From positions 1-42,200 of the forward strand of contig JAFZVY010000128.1 of assembly GCA_017617575.1 (NCBI GenBank): a stretch of DNA of 42,200 nt, read 5' to 3'. The notes under the pieces were generated by a model. It saw nothing but the letters and a program-made list of their open reading frames with translations, was not told the DNA's origin and searched no databases. Numbering within the stretch: the first letter of the stretch is position 1; each line of letters starts with the position of its first letter. The position numbers and the translations under genes are program-made. Source of the DNA: Bacteroidaceae bacterium (lineage in GTDB: Bacteria; Bacteroidota; Bacteroidia; Bacteroidales; Bacteroidaceae). Shown here piece by piece: positions 1 to 9,128 of the stretch.

Positions 1-152
1 AAATAGAGAAACACACGAATATAGGTAAATAGACTTAAAGAAATATACAGCAATATAATTATATAAAATAACATTTATATATTTATATACATATACAACG
101 ATATAAACATATAAATGTTATGATGTTGAGATATAAGAACTTAAATAAAGAA

Positions 153-875
153 TCAAAGGATATTCTTAATATCCAAGAGCCTGTTTACCTCAAAAGTAAC
201 GGGTTCAGGAGCGGTAAAATCAGCTGGATGAGCGTTAAAAAAGAGGGTATCTATACCATAATTCTTTGCTCCCATGATGTCAGTATTGAAATTATCGCCA
301 ATCATAATGGTAGAATCGACAGAAGCAGAAGACATCTTTATGGCATAATCGAAGAACTCCTTATGTGGTTTGTTGAAACCTGCATCCTCTGAAAGTATCA
401 CAGAATCAAAGAAAGAGAACAATCCGCATGACTTCAGCTTCTTATATTGTACCTCATGAAAGCCATTGGAACAGATATGAAGACGATAACCCTTGTCGTG
501 AAGATATTCTACAATCTCGTGAGCTCCATCTATGACACCAGGTTTACAAGAGCATAAATCGAGGAAAACGTCACTTATCTCAAGGCAAAACTCACGAGTA
601 GGGGAGAAATGCGTGCCATCAGGACACATTCCCACAGACAAAGGACGACGGAAACGCTCTACAATAAGATAATCACGGTCAATCTCACCCTTTGCATATT
701 GTGACCAAAGCACAACGTTCTCGTACCAATAGGAGTCATAGAACACCTTTGGGTCATCGAAATACTGTCCGAGATTATACTTGTCAAATAACTCCGAAAG
801 GGCTAAGACAGCATTGCCATGTGTATCATAAAGAGTATCGTCAAAATCAAAGAAAATGTCCTTATATCTTTTCAT
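153..875 (-). CDS. HAD-superfamily phosphatase, YjjG-like
   Basis: This 240-residue cytoplasmic protein has all four HAD motifs in order: DFDDT at residues 10-14 (nucleophile Asp10, acid Asp12), SNG near 136, the conserved Lys169 in FNKPHK, and the GDN acidic motif at 193-195. The long alpha-helical cap between motif I and motif II (about residues 20-110) is the type found in subfamily IA enzymes such as the pyrimidine nucleotidase YjjG. The expected reaction is hydrolysis of a small phosphate ester, possibly a nucleoside monophosphate; the substrate cannot be read from sequence. The ATG at 875 gives a normal start directly before the nucleophile strand. It lies alone, about 190 bp beyond the end of the pectate lyase gene on the same strand, with a hairpin between them, so it is probably transcribed separately. 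Family is sure, substrate is inference. Confidence 0.88.
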   Translation of the reverse strand: MKRYKDIFFDFDDTLYDTHGNAVLALSELFDKYNLGQYFDDPKVFYDSYWYENVVLWSQYAKGEIDRDYLIVERFRRPLSVGMCPDGTHFSPTREFCLEISDVFLDLCSCKPGVIDGAHEIVEYLHDKGYRLHICSNGFHEVQYKKLKSCGLFSFFDSVILSEDAGFNKPHKEFFDYAIKMSSASVDSTIMIGDNFNTDIMGAKNYGIDTLFFNAHPADFTAPEPVTFEVNRLLDIKNIL

Positions 876-1009
876 ACTTATATGTATATAGAGAGATAGA
901 TTTATATAAAATTATAAATTAAATGAATTGCAAGATATTCAATAATTAGCTAACCATTTAATATTCTTTAGAATATTAGCAAACTGGAACATTGAGAAAA
1001 GAACAAAAT

Positions 1010-1051
1010 AGAAACATACACTTATATACAAATATAAATGTATGTTTCTAT
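1010..1051 (-). terminator. Hairpin terminator after the pectate lyase gene
   Basis: The arms AGAAACATACA and TGTATGTTTCT form an inverted repeat (extended by TTATAT/ATATAA with one mismatch). On the minus strand it lies about 20 bp past the pectate lyase stop codon and is followed by a T-rich stretch, as expected for intrinsic termination. Confidence 0.6.
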
Positions 1052-1067
1052 ATTTGTAGTAAACTGA

Positions 1068-4000
1068 TTATAACTTAATCTTTTTATTATTGCGAATAAT
1101 AATCTTTCCGCTACGATTATTTGACCTAATACCATTCAAATCGAAGGAACGAGAAGCATCACGACTATCTGAGTCAACGGAACGAATACCTGTAGCAGGA
1201 TCTTCCACAACTCGGATGATACCCTTTGTGTAAAGCTCAGATGTGTCCCACATACGACCGTTACCAGGAACAGAAGGCTGAATGGTAGCAAATGAACCAG
1301 TAACCTTGCCAGAGAAGTTGAACAACTTAAACTCTGTTCCCACAGGAATATCAAGCTCTGAGTACAAATCCTCGAACGACAGATTGAGAACTGCCTTCGT
1401 GAGAGTCACATTACCAGTAAAGGTGATAGAGTTGATGCGCTTCTTGGCATCAGAATAAATAAGAGGAACAGTCACGATAGAACCAGAATTAGCCGTTACA
1501 GTACCCTTGATGGTGAGGGTTGACTTATTTACTACAAGAGTATCGCCAGCATAAAGCTCTGCACCTGAAAGAAGCGTTACAGGAGCAGCAATAGAACCAG
1601 TTCCTGCCAAAGTAGCATCCTTAGATACGGTAAACGTACCTGTTCCAGTATGAGAGCCATTTACGACAAGACGACCAGCCTGAACCTTTGTCGTTCCCTT
1701 ATAGTCATTCGTACCAGTAAGACGCCATACATTATCGCCCGACTTGATGATGTTTACAGTACCCACATGACCGTTTCCGCTACAAGACCAGTTGTTGATT
1801 GAGCCTCGGAAAGTCTCCTCAGTATTTGCTCCACCCACATTCCAAGTACAAGTAAAGCCGTCATTCTTCTTGCTCGAACCACTCAAACACGTTCCAGCAG
1901 CACCAGAAAGGCCTCCAAGGACATAATTGCCGTTAGTGTCCCATCCGCACAGGCGAATACCGTTCTTCAGCTCCAAAACAGCCTTTGGAAGGCTCTTTCC
2001 GTTAAGGAGAAGGAGATTACCCGAAGCACTTGCACTGCCAACGAGACGACCCGTGAAGTTATCCATCTCGCCTTGTACGTATTCGCGAACATAAGGAACG
2101 TTAATCTGAAGAGTACCAGAACCAGTAATCCTACTCTTAATGTAGCAGTTACGATTAGGAGAGAACTGAGAAACAGTACCTTCCTTCACCTCAATAGGGA
2201 AAGTAAAATTCTCGTAACCCTCTGTTTCTCCAGCCGTAACAAGGTGACCACCAGCAAAGACAAGCTTAGAGGAAGAACCAATACCAGCATTCGTGATGGC
2301 TGGGGTAGGGAGCTGAAGCTTTCCACCCTTTAATATGGTAGAACCGCTATACTTGAAGAAATCGACAGTATTAACCTTTACCGTTCCTTTTCCGTCAATA
2401 ATGAGGTTTCCGTCTCCCTCAAAACTACCGTTCATAGTGACAACAGATGACACTTGAGCGACAGATAGAGAACTTTCTGAGAGTACACGAGCCGAACGAT
2501 TGGTAGAAGTGGTAGAACCCGTATATTCATAAGTACCACCATCAAACACCCAGTTCTGTGCAAACTCCTCACTTGCTCCTATTGCAGAAGCCACGCCACC
2601 ATTCTTGAGCGTTGAGAATGAAAGAACTCCACGATGAAGAACCGTTGCACCCTTATAGTCATTCTGGGTAGAAACAGCCAACGTTCCGTCTCCATCCTTA
2701 TTTAGAGAGGTAGCTCCCGAAATCTTGCCAGAGCCATTAAAAGTTATCATTTTGTCGCCCTTCACAACTACTGCCTTTGGAGAAACAGCTTCTGTAATGG
2801 CAACTGTAGCATCCTTGTTCACGTCAAACAAGACGTTTGAACCATCCGAATAGAGGGACGATTCCGAATCCCAACCAGTGGTTGTCAAATCCCACTTCTC
2901 CACATTTTCCGTCCACTTGACATCAGGAACGTAAGTGTCCACATCCACAATTCCAGCTTCAACAGGACGAGTCTTGAACGTCACCACATCTGAATAATCA
3001 GAATACTTGTCACCCTTTACGGCACGAATACGAACCGAATAAGCCGTGGCAGGAGTAAGACCTGAAAGAACGAAAGAAGTGACATCCGAAGAAGTAGAAG
3101 CAACTTTTTCATACGAACCATTACCAGACTTCAACTCAATCTCGAAACCATCCTCTCCACGTGTCCAGTCATGCCAATTGATTGAAAGAGAAGTAGTAGA
3201 AGCCAATACAAGCTCCACATTTATAGGTTTGCGAAGGAAGAAGTCCGTACTTTCTTCTACAATTCCATTTAAGTAGTTTTCTATATTTGTATATCCGTTA
3301 GACGCAATCTTCATAGCGTCATTCTGGCTCGGATTGGTTCCGTTGGCATTCTCCCATTCATCTGGCATACCGTCATTGTCTGAATCCTGACGAGCATTTC
3401 CCTTCCATACCGTCCAAGAAGAAGGAACACCATAGAACAAGGAACCCTCATTTGAGATGAGAGCACCATCCTTGCCAAAGGATAGAAGTTCGTCAACAAG
3501 ATAGCAATCCACATAGTCACGATAAGGCAAAGACGCACCAACAGTAGGAATGAGATTATCTATGAGCGAAGTGGCAGAAACTGTAGGTAGGGTAGGGTAC
3601 TTGTAAGGAGTGGCAACCACATCCGAACCAGCAAAGAAGGTGATGGTACTCGGATTGAATACACCATCCTTGTTCTTATCCTGATAGTTGTCATTCACAT
3701 AGCAATGGAAATTCTTGTTTCCGTTTGAAAATCCCTCACCATTTCCCACAGGACCATTCACGAAAAGGTTGCCCACAATATTGCAGAAGCTCTCACCCTC
3801 AGAGTCGCCACCCATAATGTAAGCACCATCTTTCCAGTTGTAAACCACATTATTAACATACTGGTTGCGACCCTTCACCTTATTGTTACGAGTGGAGTTG
3901 TCACAATAGAAATTGCGATAGAGAGTGATACTGTCTGCCTGCATAAGTCCACCAGCAGAATGCGACATAAGTCCTTGACCTACAATACAGTTCTGAATGG

Positions 4001-4523
4001 TAATGCTATGGAGTGCGCTCTTTCCATCTGGGTTGATGGAGAATGTCTCGTCACGTCCCCAAGCAAAAGAACAATGGTCAAAAATCATGTTCGTACCACC
4101 AGCAAGGGCAGCACAATCCTTGCCATTATCACCTCCGGCACCCATGCGGAAACGCATATATCGACAAATAGTGTTGTTGGCATTTGAGAATGAAACACCA
4201 TTTCCGTAAACCGTAATTCCTTCACCCGGTGCTGTTTGACCTGCCACATACAGATTCTTGGCAAATGTCATACGGCTATTCAGCTTTATGACACCAGCAA
4301 CATCAAACACGACAATACGATTAGGTTGGGAAACAGCATCACGAAGCGAACCCGTGCCGCTATCATTAAGATTAGTAACATGATAAACAGAGCCATAGCG
4401 ACCTCCAACGGCATATCGTCCCCAACCTTCCGCACCAGGGAAGGCAAGTGTCTGAGCAACGATTTCGCCACAAGAGCCAACAACCAAAGCTCCACAAATC
4501 AGGCTTTTATAAAGAATGTTCAT
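1068..4523 (-). CDS. Secreted PL1-like pectate lyase with FnIII and beta-repeat tail
   Basis: This 1151-residue exported protein starts with a signal peptide (about residues 1-24) followed by a PL1-type pectate lyase domain (about 28-330): the opening FPGAEGWG, the NLNDSGTGSLRDA segment and the FDHCSFAWG strand are typical of Bacteroidota PL1 enzymes, which cleave polygalacturonate by beta-elimination. A calcium-binding-like DSDNDGMPDEWE motif lies near 385 and a fibronectin type III domain at about 430-520. The remaining half (about 540-1100) consists of repeated Gly/Thr/Val-rich strands such as NDYKGATVLHRGVL and NDYKGTTKVQAGRLVV, which match autotransporter-associated beta-strand repeats. 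The extreme C-terminus (FDLNGIR, then GKIIIRNNKKIK) resembles a shortened type IX secretion sorting tail. No other pectin genes are nearby. Pectate lyase assignment is strong; surface anchoring by type IX secretion is inference. Confidence 0.85.
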   Translation of the reverse strand: MNILYKSLICGALVVGSCGEIVAQTLAFPGAEGWGRYAVGGRYGSVYHVTNLNDSGTGSLRDAVSQPNRIVVFDVAGVIKLNSRMTFAKNLYVAGQTAPGEGITVYGNGVSFSNANNTICRYMRFRMGAGGDNGKDCAALAGGTNMIFDHCSFAWGRDETFSINPDGKSALHSITIQNCIVGQGLMSHSAGGLMQADSITLYRNFYCDNSTRNNKVKGRNQYVNNVVYNWKDGAYIMGGDSEGESFCNIVGNLFVNGPVGNGEGFSNGNKNFHCYVNDNYQDKNKDGVFNPSTITFFAGSDVVATPYKYPTLPTVSATSLIDNLIPTVGASLPYRDYVDCYLVDELLSFGKDGALISNEGSLFYGVPSSWTVWKGNARQDSDNDGMPDEWENANGTNPSQNDAMKIASNGYTNIENYLNGIVEESTDFFLRKPINVELVLASTTSLSINWHDWTRGEDGFEIELKSGNGSYEKVASTSSDVTSFVLSGLTPATAYSVRIRAVKGDKYSDYSDVVTFKTRPVEAGIVDVDTYVPDVKWTENVEKWDLTTTGWDSESSLYSDGSNVLFDVNKDATVAITEAVSPKAVVVKGDKMITFNGSGKISGATSLNKDGDGTLAVSTQNDYKGATVLHRGVLSFSTLKNGGVASAIGASEEFAQNWVFDGGTYEYTGSTTSTNRSARVLSESSLSVAQVSSVVTMNGSFEGDGNLIIDGKGTVKVNTVDFFKYSGSTILKGGKLQLPTPAITNAGIGSSSKLVFAGGHLVTAGETEGYENFTFPIEVKEGTVSQFSPNRNCYIKSRITGSGTLQINVPYVREYVQGEMDNFTGRLVGSASASGNLLLLNGKSLPKAVLELKNGIRLCGWDTNGNYVLGGLSGAAGTCLSGSSKKNDGFTCTWNVGGANTEETFRGSINNWSCSGNGHVGTVNIIKSGDNVWRLTGTNDYKGTTKVQAGRLVVNGSHTGTGTFTVSKDATLAGTGSIAAPVTLLSGAELYAGDTLVVNKSTLTIKGTVTANSGSIVTVPLIYSDAKKRINSITFTGNVTLTKAVLNLSFEDLYSELDIPVGTEFKLFNFSGKVTGSFATIQPSVPGNGRMWDTSELYTKGIIRVVEDPATGIRSVDSDSRDASRSFDLNGIRSNNRSGKIIIRNNKKIKL

Positions 4524-4765
4524 AATTAGTTGATTAGTAATTAAGTTTTATTCAAGGCATTTCATGCAAAAGCATCAGAACATGCCCAAAAGTAATTTGG
4601 GTGTAAAGTTAGGAAAAAACAAACAAAAATTACGCTCTTGATGGCTATAAGTTACAATAAACAGAAAAAGGTACATGGATTTACCTCTTGAATTACCATA
4701 AACACAAATCTATAAACATATATTTATATAGTATGTATAACTCATTCGCAAAACTCGCAAAACAA

Positions 4766-5118
4766 AATAATAGAATTCAAGTTTCGCAAGTTATGCTGAA
4801 GGTTTACTTGCAAGGAGTTAAAGAGGAATTAAAGAGACGAATGTCAATCGCAAAGTGGTTTGGAAAGAACAAAATTAATAAAATTAAAGAACTTTTCTCA
4901 CCGAAGGTAAAATTTGTTTTATCTCATTTTCTCTTGTTTTCGTTCTCATTTTTACGAAGAATATTATAAGAAATTTTCCTTAATTTTACCTACGGTGAGA
5001 AAAGTTCTAAATTTTCGTTCTTCAAAAAAATCTGCGAACAATCATACGTCTTTTTAACTTCATGTATAACTACAATTTAACTACAATTTAACTACAAAAT
5101 AAACCAGAATAATAGAAT
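4766..5118. repeat. MITE-like repeat family A, copy 1, with flanking 11-bp direct repeat
   Basis: The left arm (from GTTTCGCAAG at 4781) carries GGAGTTAAAG-type units; the right arm (about 5045-5097) carries TTTAACTACAA units at 11-bp steps. The core is bounded by a 27-bp inverted repeat (4889-4915 and 4981-5007, 25 matches). The 11-mer AATAATAGAAT stands directly outside both ends (4766-4776 and 5108-5118), as a target-site duplication would. Compared with copies 2, 3 and 5 the core of this copy is inverted. A 93-residue open frame inside is not a gene. Confidence 0.8.
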
Positions 5119-5136
5119 GATGCAAAAACAACAAAG

Positions 5137-6251
5137 CGACAGATTGAGAACTTTCAAAATAAAGAACGAGATAAGTTATCTTGAAACCATGAGACTAATA
5201 TGAGTCAGACATGAGACTATTCCAAGAATAATCAGAAATAGCCATAATTGTCGCTCGAAAAAGGTAAATGATAAATAATAATGGTGCACACATTATATAT
5301 ACTTCTCAATCTGTCACCCGAAATGCAAACAAACATATACCTGTCCATAATAAAAACGACAGATTGATAACTTTTATATATGCAAACAAGCAAGTCCACA
5401 CAGATAAAGCAAAAAAACAAAGAGTATTTTGACCGTTGAATGCTTTATGTAACCTGTATTTCGTGGAAAAAACTTCTCAATCTGTCGCTCTATAAAAAGA
5501 GAATCCAAATATAAACCCCAATTTATAGCCACATAGAACTAAAGCAGAACATCGGAAACAAATATGAAGAACCTATATTCGCACGACAGATTGATAACTT
5601 TTCAAGGAAAAACTTCTCAATCTGTCCCTTTGGGGCTGAAGTTATCATTTTGTCGACCGTATAAAGTCCTAAAAGTTCTCCATCTGTCACCCGAAATGAG
5701 AGGAAAAACACAGAAAAATAAATAAGTTATTGATTTATACCTACTATCAAAAAGTTATCAAATTGTCGCTCAAAAAACGTCAAAAAAGGCAAGTTCTATG
5801 ATTGTCCACCGAAAAATTGCAGATTTTTTCTAAATTTTTCGCTAAAAACCGATTGCGTTAGAAATAAAAGTTATATATTTGTCGCGGAATTAAGAATAAT
5901 GAGGGAAAATCGACAGATTGAGAACTCATATTTTTGTATTATCATTTAATCTAAAAAGATTTTAATTTAAATTTTAGGCTTTCGATTCGACTATATTTTT
6001 TATGTCTTTTAACATGTATTATATATATGTCGAAACGTAACTCTTTGAAAATCCGAATGTACTAAGCATTTGAAGCGACAGATAGATAAGTATGTGGCGA
6101 CAGATGTAGAAGTTAACGGAGACAGATTGAGAACTCAGAAGTGACAGAATGAGAACTTTTTGAGGGTAAATCGACAGATTGAGAAGTCTAAACCGACAGA
6201 TTGAGAACATTTCCACTTGTTGAACGTAAAAAGTTCTCATTTTGTCTCTCG
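5137..6251. other. Iteron-type replication origin
   Basis: I count about 19 copies of a 17-bp iteron, best form CGACAGATTGAGAACTT. Forward copies start at 5137, 5357, 5584, 5911, 6076, 6098, 6120, 6142, 6172 and 6194; reverse copies lie near 5301, 5471, 5611, 5639, 5671, 5750, 5791, 5867 and 6229, with a partial one near 5242. The promoter-proximal cluster steps by exactly 22 bp (6076, 6098, 6120, 6142; then 6172 and 6194). A very AT-rich stretch at about 5930-6050 between iteron clusters is a likely unwinding element. The last forward and the reverse iteron (6194-6251) form an inverted pair just before the rep start and probably act as an autoregulatory operator. This arrangement is known for Rep_3-family plasmids; function here is inferred. 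Confidence 0.85.
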
Positions 6252-6260
6252 ATATATATT

Positions 6261-7814
6261 ATGGAAAGTGAAAAGAAGCCAAAAAACGGTAAGGAGAAGG
6301 TCAAACCTATCGTTGTGTCGAAGGACAGTTTGCTTTATCAGCCTTGGAAGTTGATAAAGTCGGGTTATGATGCTACTGCTTTTCAGCAGGATGTAATCAT
6401 CTCTGTGCTCAGGAAGTTGAAGAACTCCCTTGCAGCCATGAGGGATGATTACTATGTGAGTGGTGCGCGTCAGCTCTCCCTTTTTGACACAAAGGAAGCG
6501 TCTTTGTTTCGTGACGAGGACGACTCTCTGACCTTTAATATACACATGAAGGAGTTGGGTGTTGAGCCCCAGAACTATCTTCGTGCCTTTAATGCCGTGT
6601 GCAACATTGGTGATATTGACGTGTGGGTTCCTGTTCCTAATCCTGATGGTGGAGAGGAGGAACTGGAGCGTGCTAAGTTGTTCTCAATCATTGTGAAGAA
6701 GGAGGATGTAATCCTTGACGAGAACAATCAAGTGATTGGCTACAAGTATGAGAAGCATAATCCTCAGGTCAAGCTCAAGCTTCGTCGCAACGTGGCAGAG
6801 ACGCTCTTCCAGGGACAGATTCATACATTCCTTGAGCAGACAGCCATGAATATATCCGAGAAGTTCCCAAAGCGACTTTATATGTACTTTGCTAATTATA
6901 AGAACATTGGACACTTGGAGATAAACTACTGGAAGTTCCGTCAGCAGATTGGATTTGATGACAAGGAGCCAGACAAGATTCAGTATCCTAAGTTCTATGA
7001 TTTCCGCAAGCGAGTTCTCGATCCGTCGGTCGAAAAACTTAGAAAGATGGCGGACATGGGACAGGCAGAGTATTGGTTTGAGTACGAGCCTGTATATAAA
7101 GGGTCGGGTAGGGCAAAGGCACCTGACCAGTTGCACTTCACCATTCACCTGAGCCAGATAGGCGAGGATTATGAGAAGAAGAAAGGCTCATTCCTTGAGC
7201 GTCAGGAGATTGAGGAACGTCTTGCAAATGTCTTTGACCAGACGACAGCACAGATTCGCAAGCTCGTCAATAGCATGAAGCCAGAAGATTATCCTTATTT
7301 CAAGGATAAGCTCACGGAACTTGAGCGATATTTTGCGAACAATCGTGGCAAGATAAAGGACAAGCGTTCGTATGCCAACAAGGTTCTTACAGACTTTCTT
7401 ATTGAATCTAAGGAGAATAACCTCTTTAGGGAGCAGTTGGAGGGACAAAATGAGAACTCTAACATGGCTGGTTCATCATATCCTGGAGCGACAGATGGAG
7501 AACAATCCATGACAGTAAAGGAGAGTGGAGCGACAAATCGAGAACTTCTTACCATCATAGACAACTCCAAGATAGCATTCACGGATGAGGAGATGGAGCT
7601 TCTTGACAAGTACGTGGGTGAGTTGAAGGCTGATTCAAGTCGCAAGATAGTATTGGAGGCATTCAAGCTTGCCAAGAGAGAGACAGAATATTTGCTTTAC
7701 ATTCCAGCGATGGCAACATACGAGACATTCCAAAGTATGTTCGACTCAATAGCCAATGAGTTGAAGGACAGACTTGGCAAGGATGTGAAGCTTCGTATCT
7801 CGGAGCATGCGTGA
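6261..7814 (+). CDS. Rep_3/RepB-like replication initiator protein
   Basis: This 517-residue protein is likely the initiator that binds the iterons directly upstream. I chose the ATG at 6261 (MESEKKPKNG); an in-frame TTG at 6201 would lie inside an iteron. After a charged N-terminus, two winged-helix-like regions are visible: about residues 25-170 (with ARQLSLFDT and a FNIHMKELGV segment) and about 180-340 (LYMYFANYKNIGHLEI, YPKFYDFRKRVLDP, PDQLHFTIHL), the last part matching how Rep_3 proteins place their second DNA-binding domain. A polar linker (about 395-430) is encoded by three iteron copies, and a C-terminal extension of about 90 residues follows, longer than in small plasmid Rep proteins. 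Expression is probably self-limited through the inverted iterons at the start. The replicon could be a plasmid, an integrated element or a secondary chromosome. Confidence 0.85.
   Translation: MESEKKPKNGKEKVKPIVVSKDSLLYQPWKLIKSGYDATAFQQDVIISVLRKLKNSLAAMRDDYYVSGARQLSLFDTKEASLFRDEDDSLTFNIHMKELGVEPQNYLRAFNAVCNIGDIDVWVPVPNPDGGEEELERAKLFSIIVKKEDVILDENNQVIGYKYEKHNPQVKLKLRRNVAETLFQGQIHTFLEQTAMNISEKFPKRLYMYFANYKNIGHLEINYWKFRQQIGFDDKEPDKIQYPKFYDFRKRVLDPSVEKLRKMADMGQAEYWFEYEPVYKGSGRAKAPDQLHFTIHLSQIGEDYEKKKGSFLERQEIEERLANVFDQTTAQIRKLVNSMKPEDYPYFKDKLTELERYFANNRGKIKDKRSYANKVLTDFLIESKENNLFREQLEGQNENSNMAGSSYPGATDGEQSMTVKESGATNRELLTIIDNSKIAFTDEEMELLDKYVGELKADSSRKIVLEAFKLAKRETEYLLYIPAMATYETFQSMFDSIANELKDRLGKDVKLRISEHA
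7443..7547 (+). repeat. Three iterons inside the rep coding region
   Basis: GGACAAAATGAGAACTC at 7443, CGACAGATGGAGAACAA at 7489 and CGACAAATCGAGAACTT at 7531 match the upstream iteron in orientation and core (GACAnATnGAGAAC). They encode the repeated GATDGEQ and GATNREL peptides of the linker. Spacing is 46 and 42 bp, about two iteron steps. Confidence 0.75.
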
Positions 7815-7865
7815 GATTTGAGTTTTTAAGTTTTTCAGCTTTTATGTTTTTGCGGTTTTTTTTTT

Positions 7866-8185
7866 ATCGCTCCAAAGGAGCGGACGAAGAAAAAACCGAT
7901 AAAAACATATAAAAACCGATAAAGACAAGTGGTGAGTTTATAAGTTCTTGTTTTTGGGGATTCTTGTGGATAGTGGAAAAAATACTACCTCCGAACCATA
8001 GGAACATAAAAACAAGAATTAACAAATTAACAAACTCACATGCTTAACAACAAAGCAACTAAAAAGCCTGCAAACTTAATAACTCATAAACTTACGAACT
8101 TACGAGCTCAAAAACTCTCCCCCTGTTTTTATATGTTTTTCCCTGTTTTTATCGGTTTTTTCTTCGTCCGCTCCTTTGGTGCGAT
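7866..8185. repeat. Large inverted repeat between rep and pncC
   Basis: The gap between the two genes is dominated by a palindrome. The left arm (7866-7916) contains CGCTCCAAAGGAGCGGACG, then AAAAAACCGATAAAAACATA. The right arm (8124-8185) is its near-complement, with one extra CCCTGTTTTT unit. Inner parts also pair (AAGTTCTTGTTTTT near 7943 with AAAAACAAGAATT near 8010). The outer arm contains its own small hairpin, CGCTCCaaaGGAGCG. A third copy of the arm motif is at 13632-13700, so this is an interspersed repeat and not unique to the origin. Confidence 0.75.
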
Positions 8186-8262
8186 AGTGACAACAAGAGC
8201 GATAGAAATTCCGTGACAACATAAAAACTTACAAACTCAGGAACTTATAAACTAAAAAAATA

Positions 8263-8754
8263 ATGACCACAGATTCAGAGGACATAGAACTGGCAGAACG
8301 ACTTCGCATTATGATGGTGGAGCGAGGCAAGACGGTATCGACGGCAGAGAGCTGTACGAGTGGACGTATTGCTTCCACTCTCACGAGCGTAAGTGGTGCG
8401 TCAGATTATTTTCTGGGAGGCTTGGTTGCATATCAGGACGAGGTTAAGATTGCACATCTGGGTGTTACAGCCGAGATGATAGCCAAGCACGATGTCGTGA
8501 GTCGCGAGGTTGTAGAGCAGATGGTTCGAGGTGCTTGCCGATTCTTTGGTTCTGATTACGCCCTTGCTTCCACGGGTTATGCTGGAGGAGGAACGGAAAG
8601 CATACCTTCAGGCACAATATGGATAGGATGGGGTAGTGATGGAGACGTCCATTCATTAAGGCTATCGAAGGATGAGGGACGAGAAAAGAACACTTCCAAT
8701 GCGGCAAAGAAGGCAATCCAATCCTTTATTGAGTCGTTGGAAACATTAAAATAG
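8263..8754 (+). CDS. pncC: Nicotinamide-nucleotide amidase (PncC/CinA C-terminal family)
   Basis: This 163-residue cytoplasmic protein matches the stand-alone CinA C-terminal domain, which deamidates nicotinamide mononucleotide to nicotinate mononucleotide in pyridine nucleotide recycling. Diagnostic stretches are TVSTAESCTSGRIAS at residues 25-39 with the catalytic serine region, YFLGGLVAYQDEVKIAHLGV at about 47-66, the DVVSREVVEQM helix and the STGYAGGG loop (normally GIAGPGG). Length is the usual 155-165 residues and there is no CinA N-terminal MoCF domain. The ATG at 8263 is preceded by an A-rich stretch with no purine-rich ribosome site, normal in this phylum. It is alone, about 450 bp after rep and separated from it by a large palindrome; co-transcription is unlikely. 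Confidence 0.9.
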   Translation: MTTDSEDIELAERLRIMMVERGKTVSTAESCTSGRIASTLTSVSGASDYFLGGLVAYQDEVKIAHLGVTAEMIAKHDVVSREVVEQMVRGACRFFGSDYALASTGYAGGGTESIPSGTIWIGWGSDGDVHSLRLSKDEGREKNTSNAAKKAIQSFIESLETLK

Positions 8755-8874
8755 AATGATTTTTTTCTGATTTTTTCTCATGTGAAATCGAAGAAACATA
8801 CGTTTGAGCAAATAAAAAAACAAAGAAATAGATAAGCTTTTAGGCTTATAAACGATATTAAAGTGAGAATTTTG

Positions 8875-8932
8875 GGTACAGCCGGCGATATTTTTCAAGA
8901 AAAAGACTTTCAAAATATCTGTTGGCTGTACC
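8875..8932. terminator. Long hairpin downstream of pncC
   Basis: GGTACAGCCGGCGATATTTT at 8875 pairs with AAAATATCTGTTGGCTGTACC ending at 8932 except for a short internal mismatch, leaving a 16-nt A-rich loop; ATTTTTAT follows on the plus strand. It lies 120 bp past the pncC stop, so it may end that transcript or be a separate palindromic repeat. Confidence 0.5.
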
Positions 8933-9128
8933 ATTTTTATGGTCTTTGCAGAAAACCAAGGAATTAACTATGAAAGTGAAAACGAAAATGCGTTCAAAAT
9001 GAAAATCAAAAAAGATAAAATGTGACCATTTTAACGTACGAATTGCATAAATGAAACATTAAAAACAACATTTGTTGCAGAATGAAATGTGAAATGTTGT
9101 AAATTGAAATATAATCACCCCAAAAAAA

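Noticed and set aside
4688-4969. A 93-codon open frame in repeat copy 1
   Set aside because: The peptide VYLQGVKEELKR reappears in copy 2 because both translate the repeat arm; it is the repeat and not a gene.
6201-6260. A TTG start that would extend Rep by 20 residues
   Set aside because: It lies inside an iteron and the operator; the ATG at 6261 is better.
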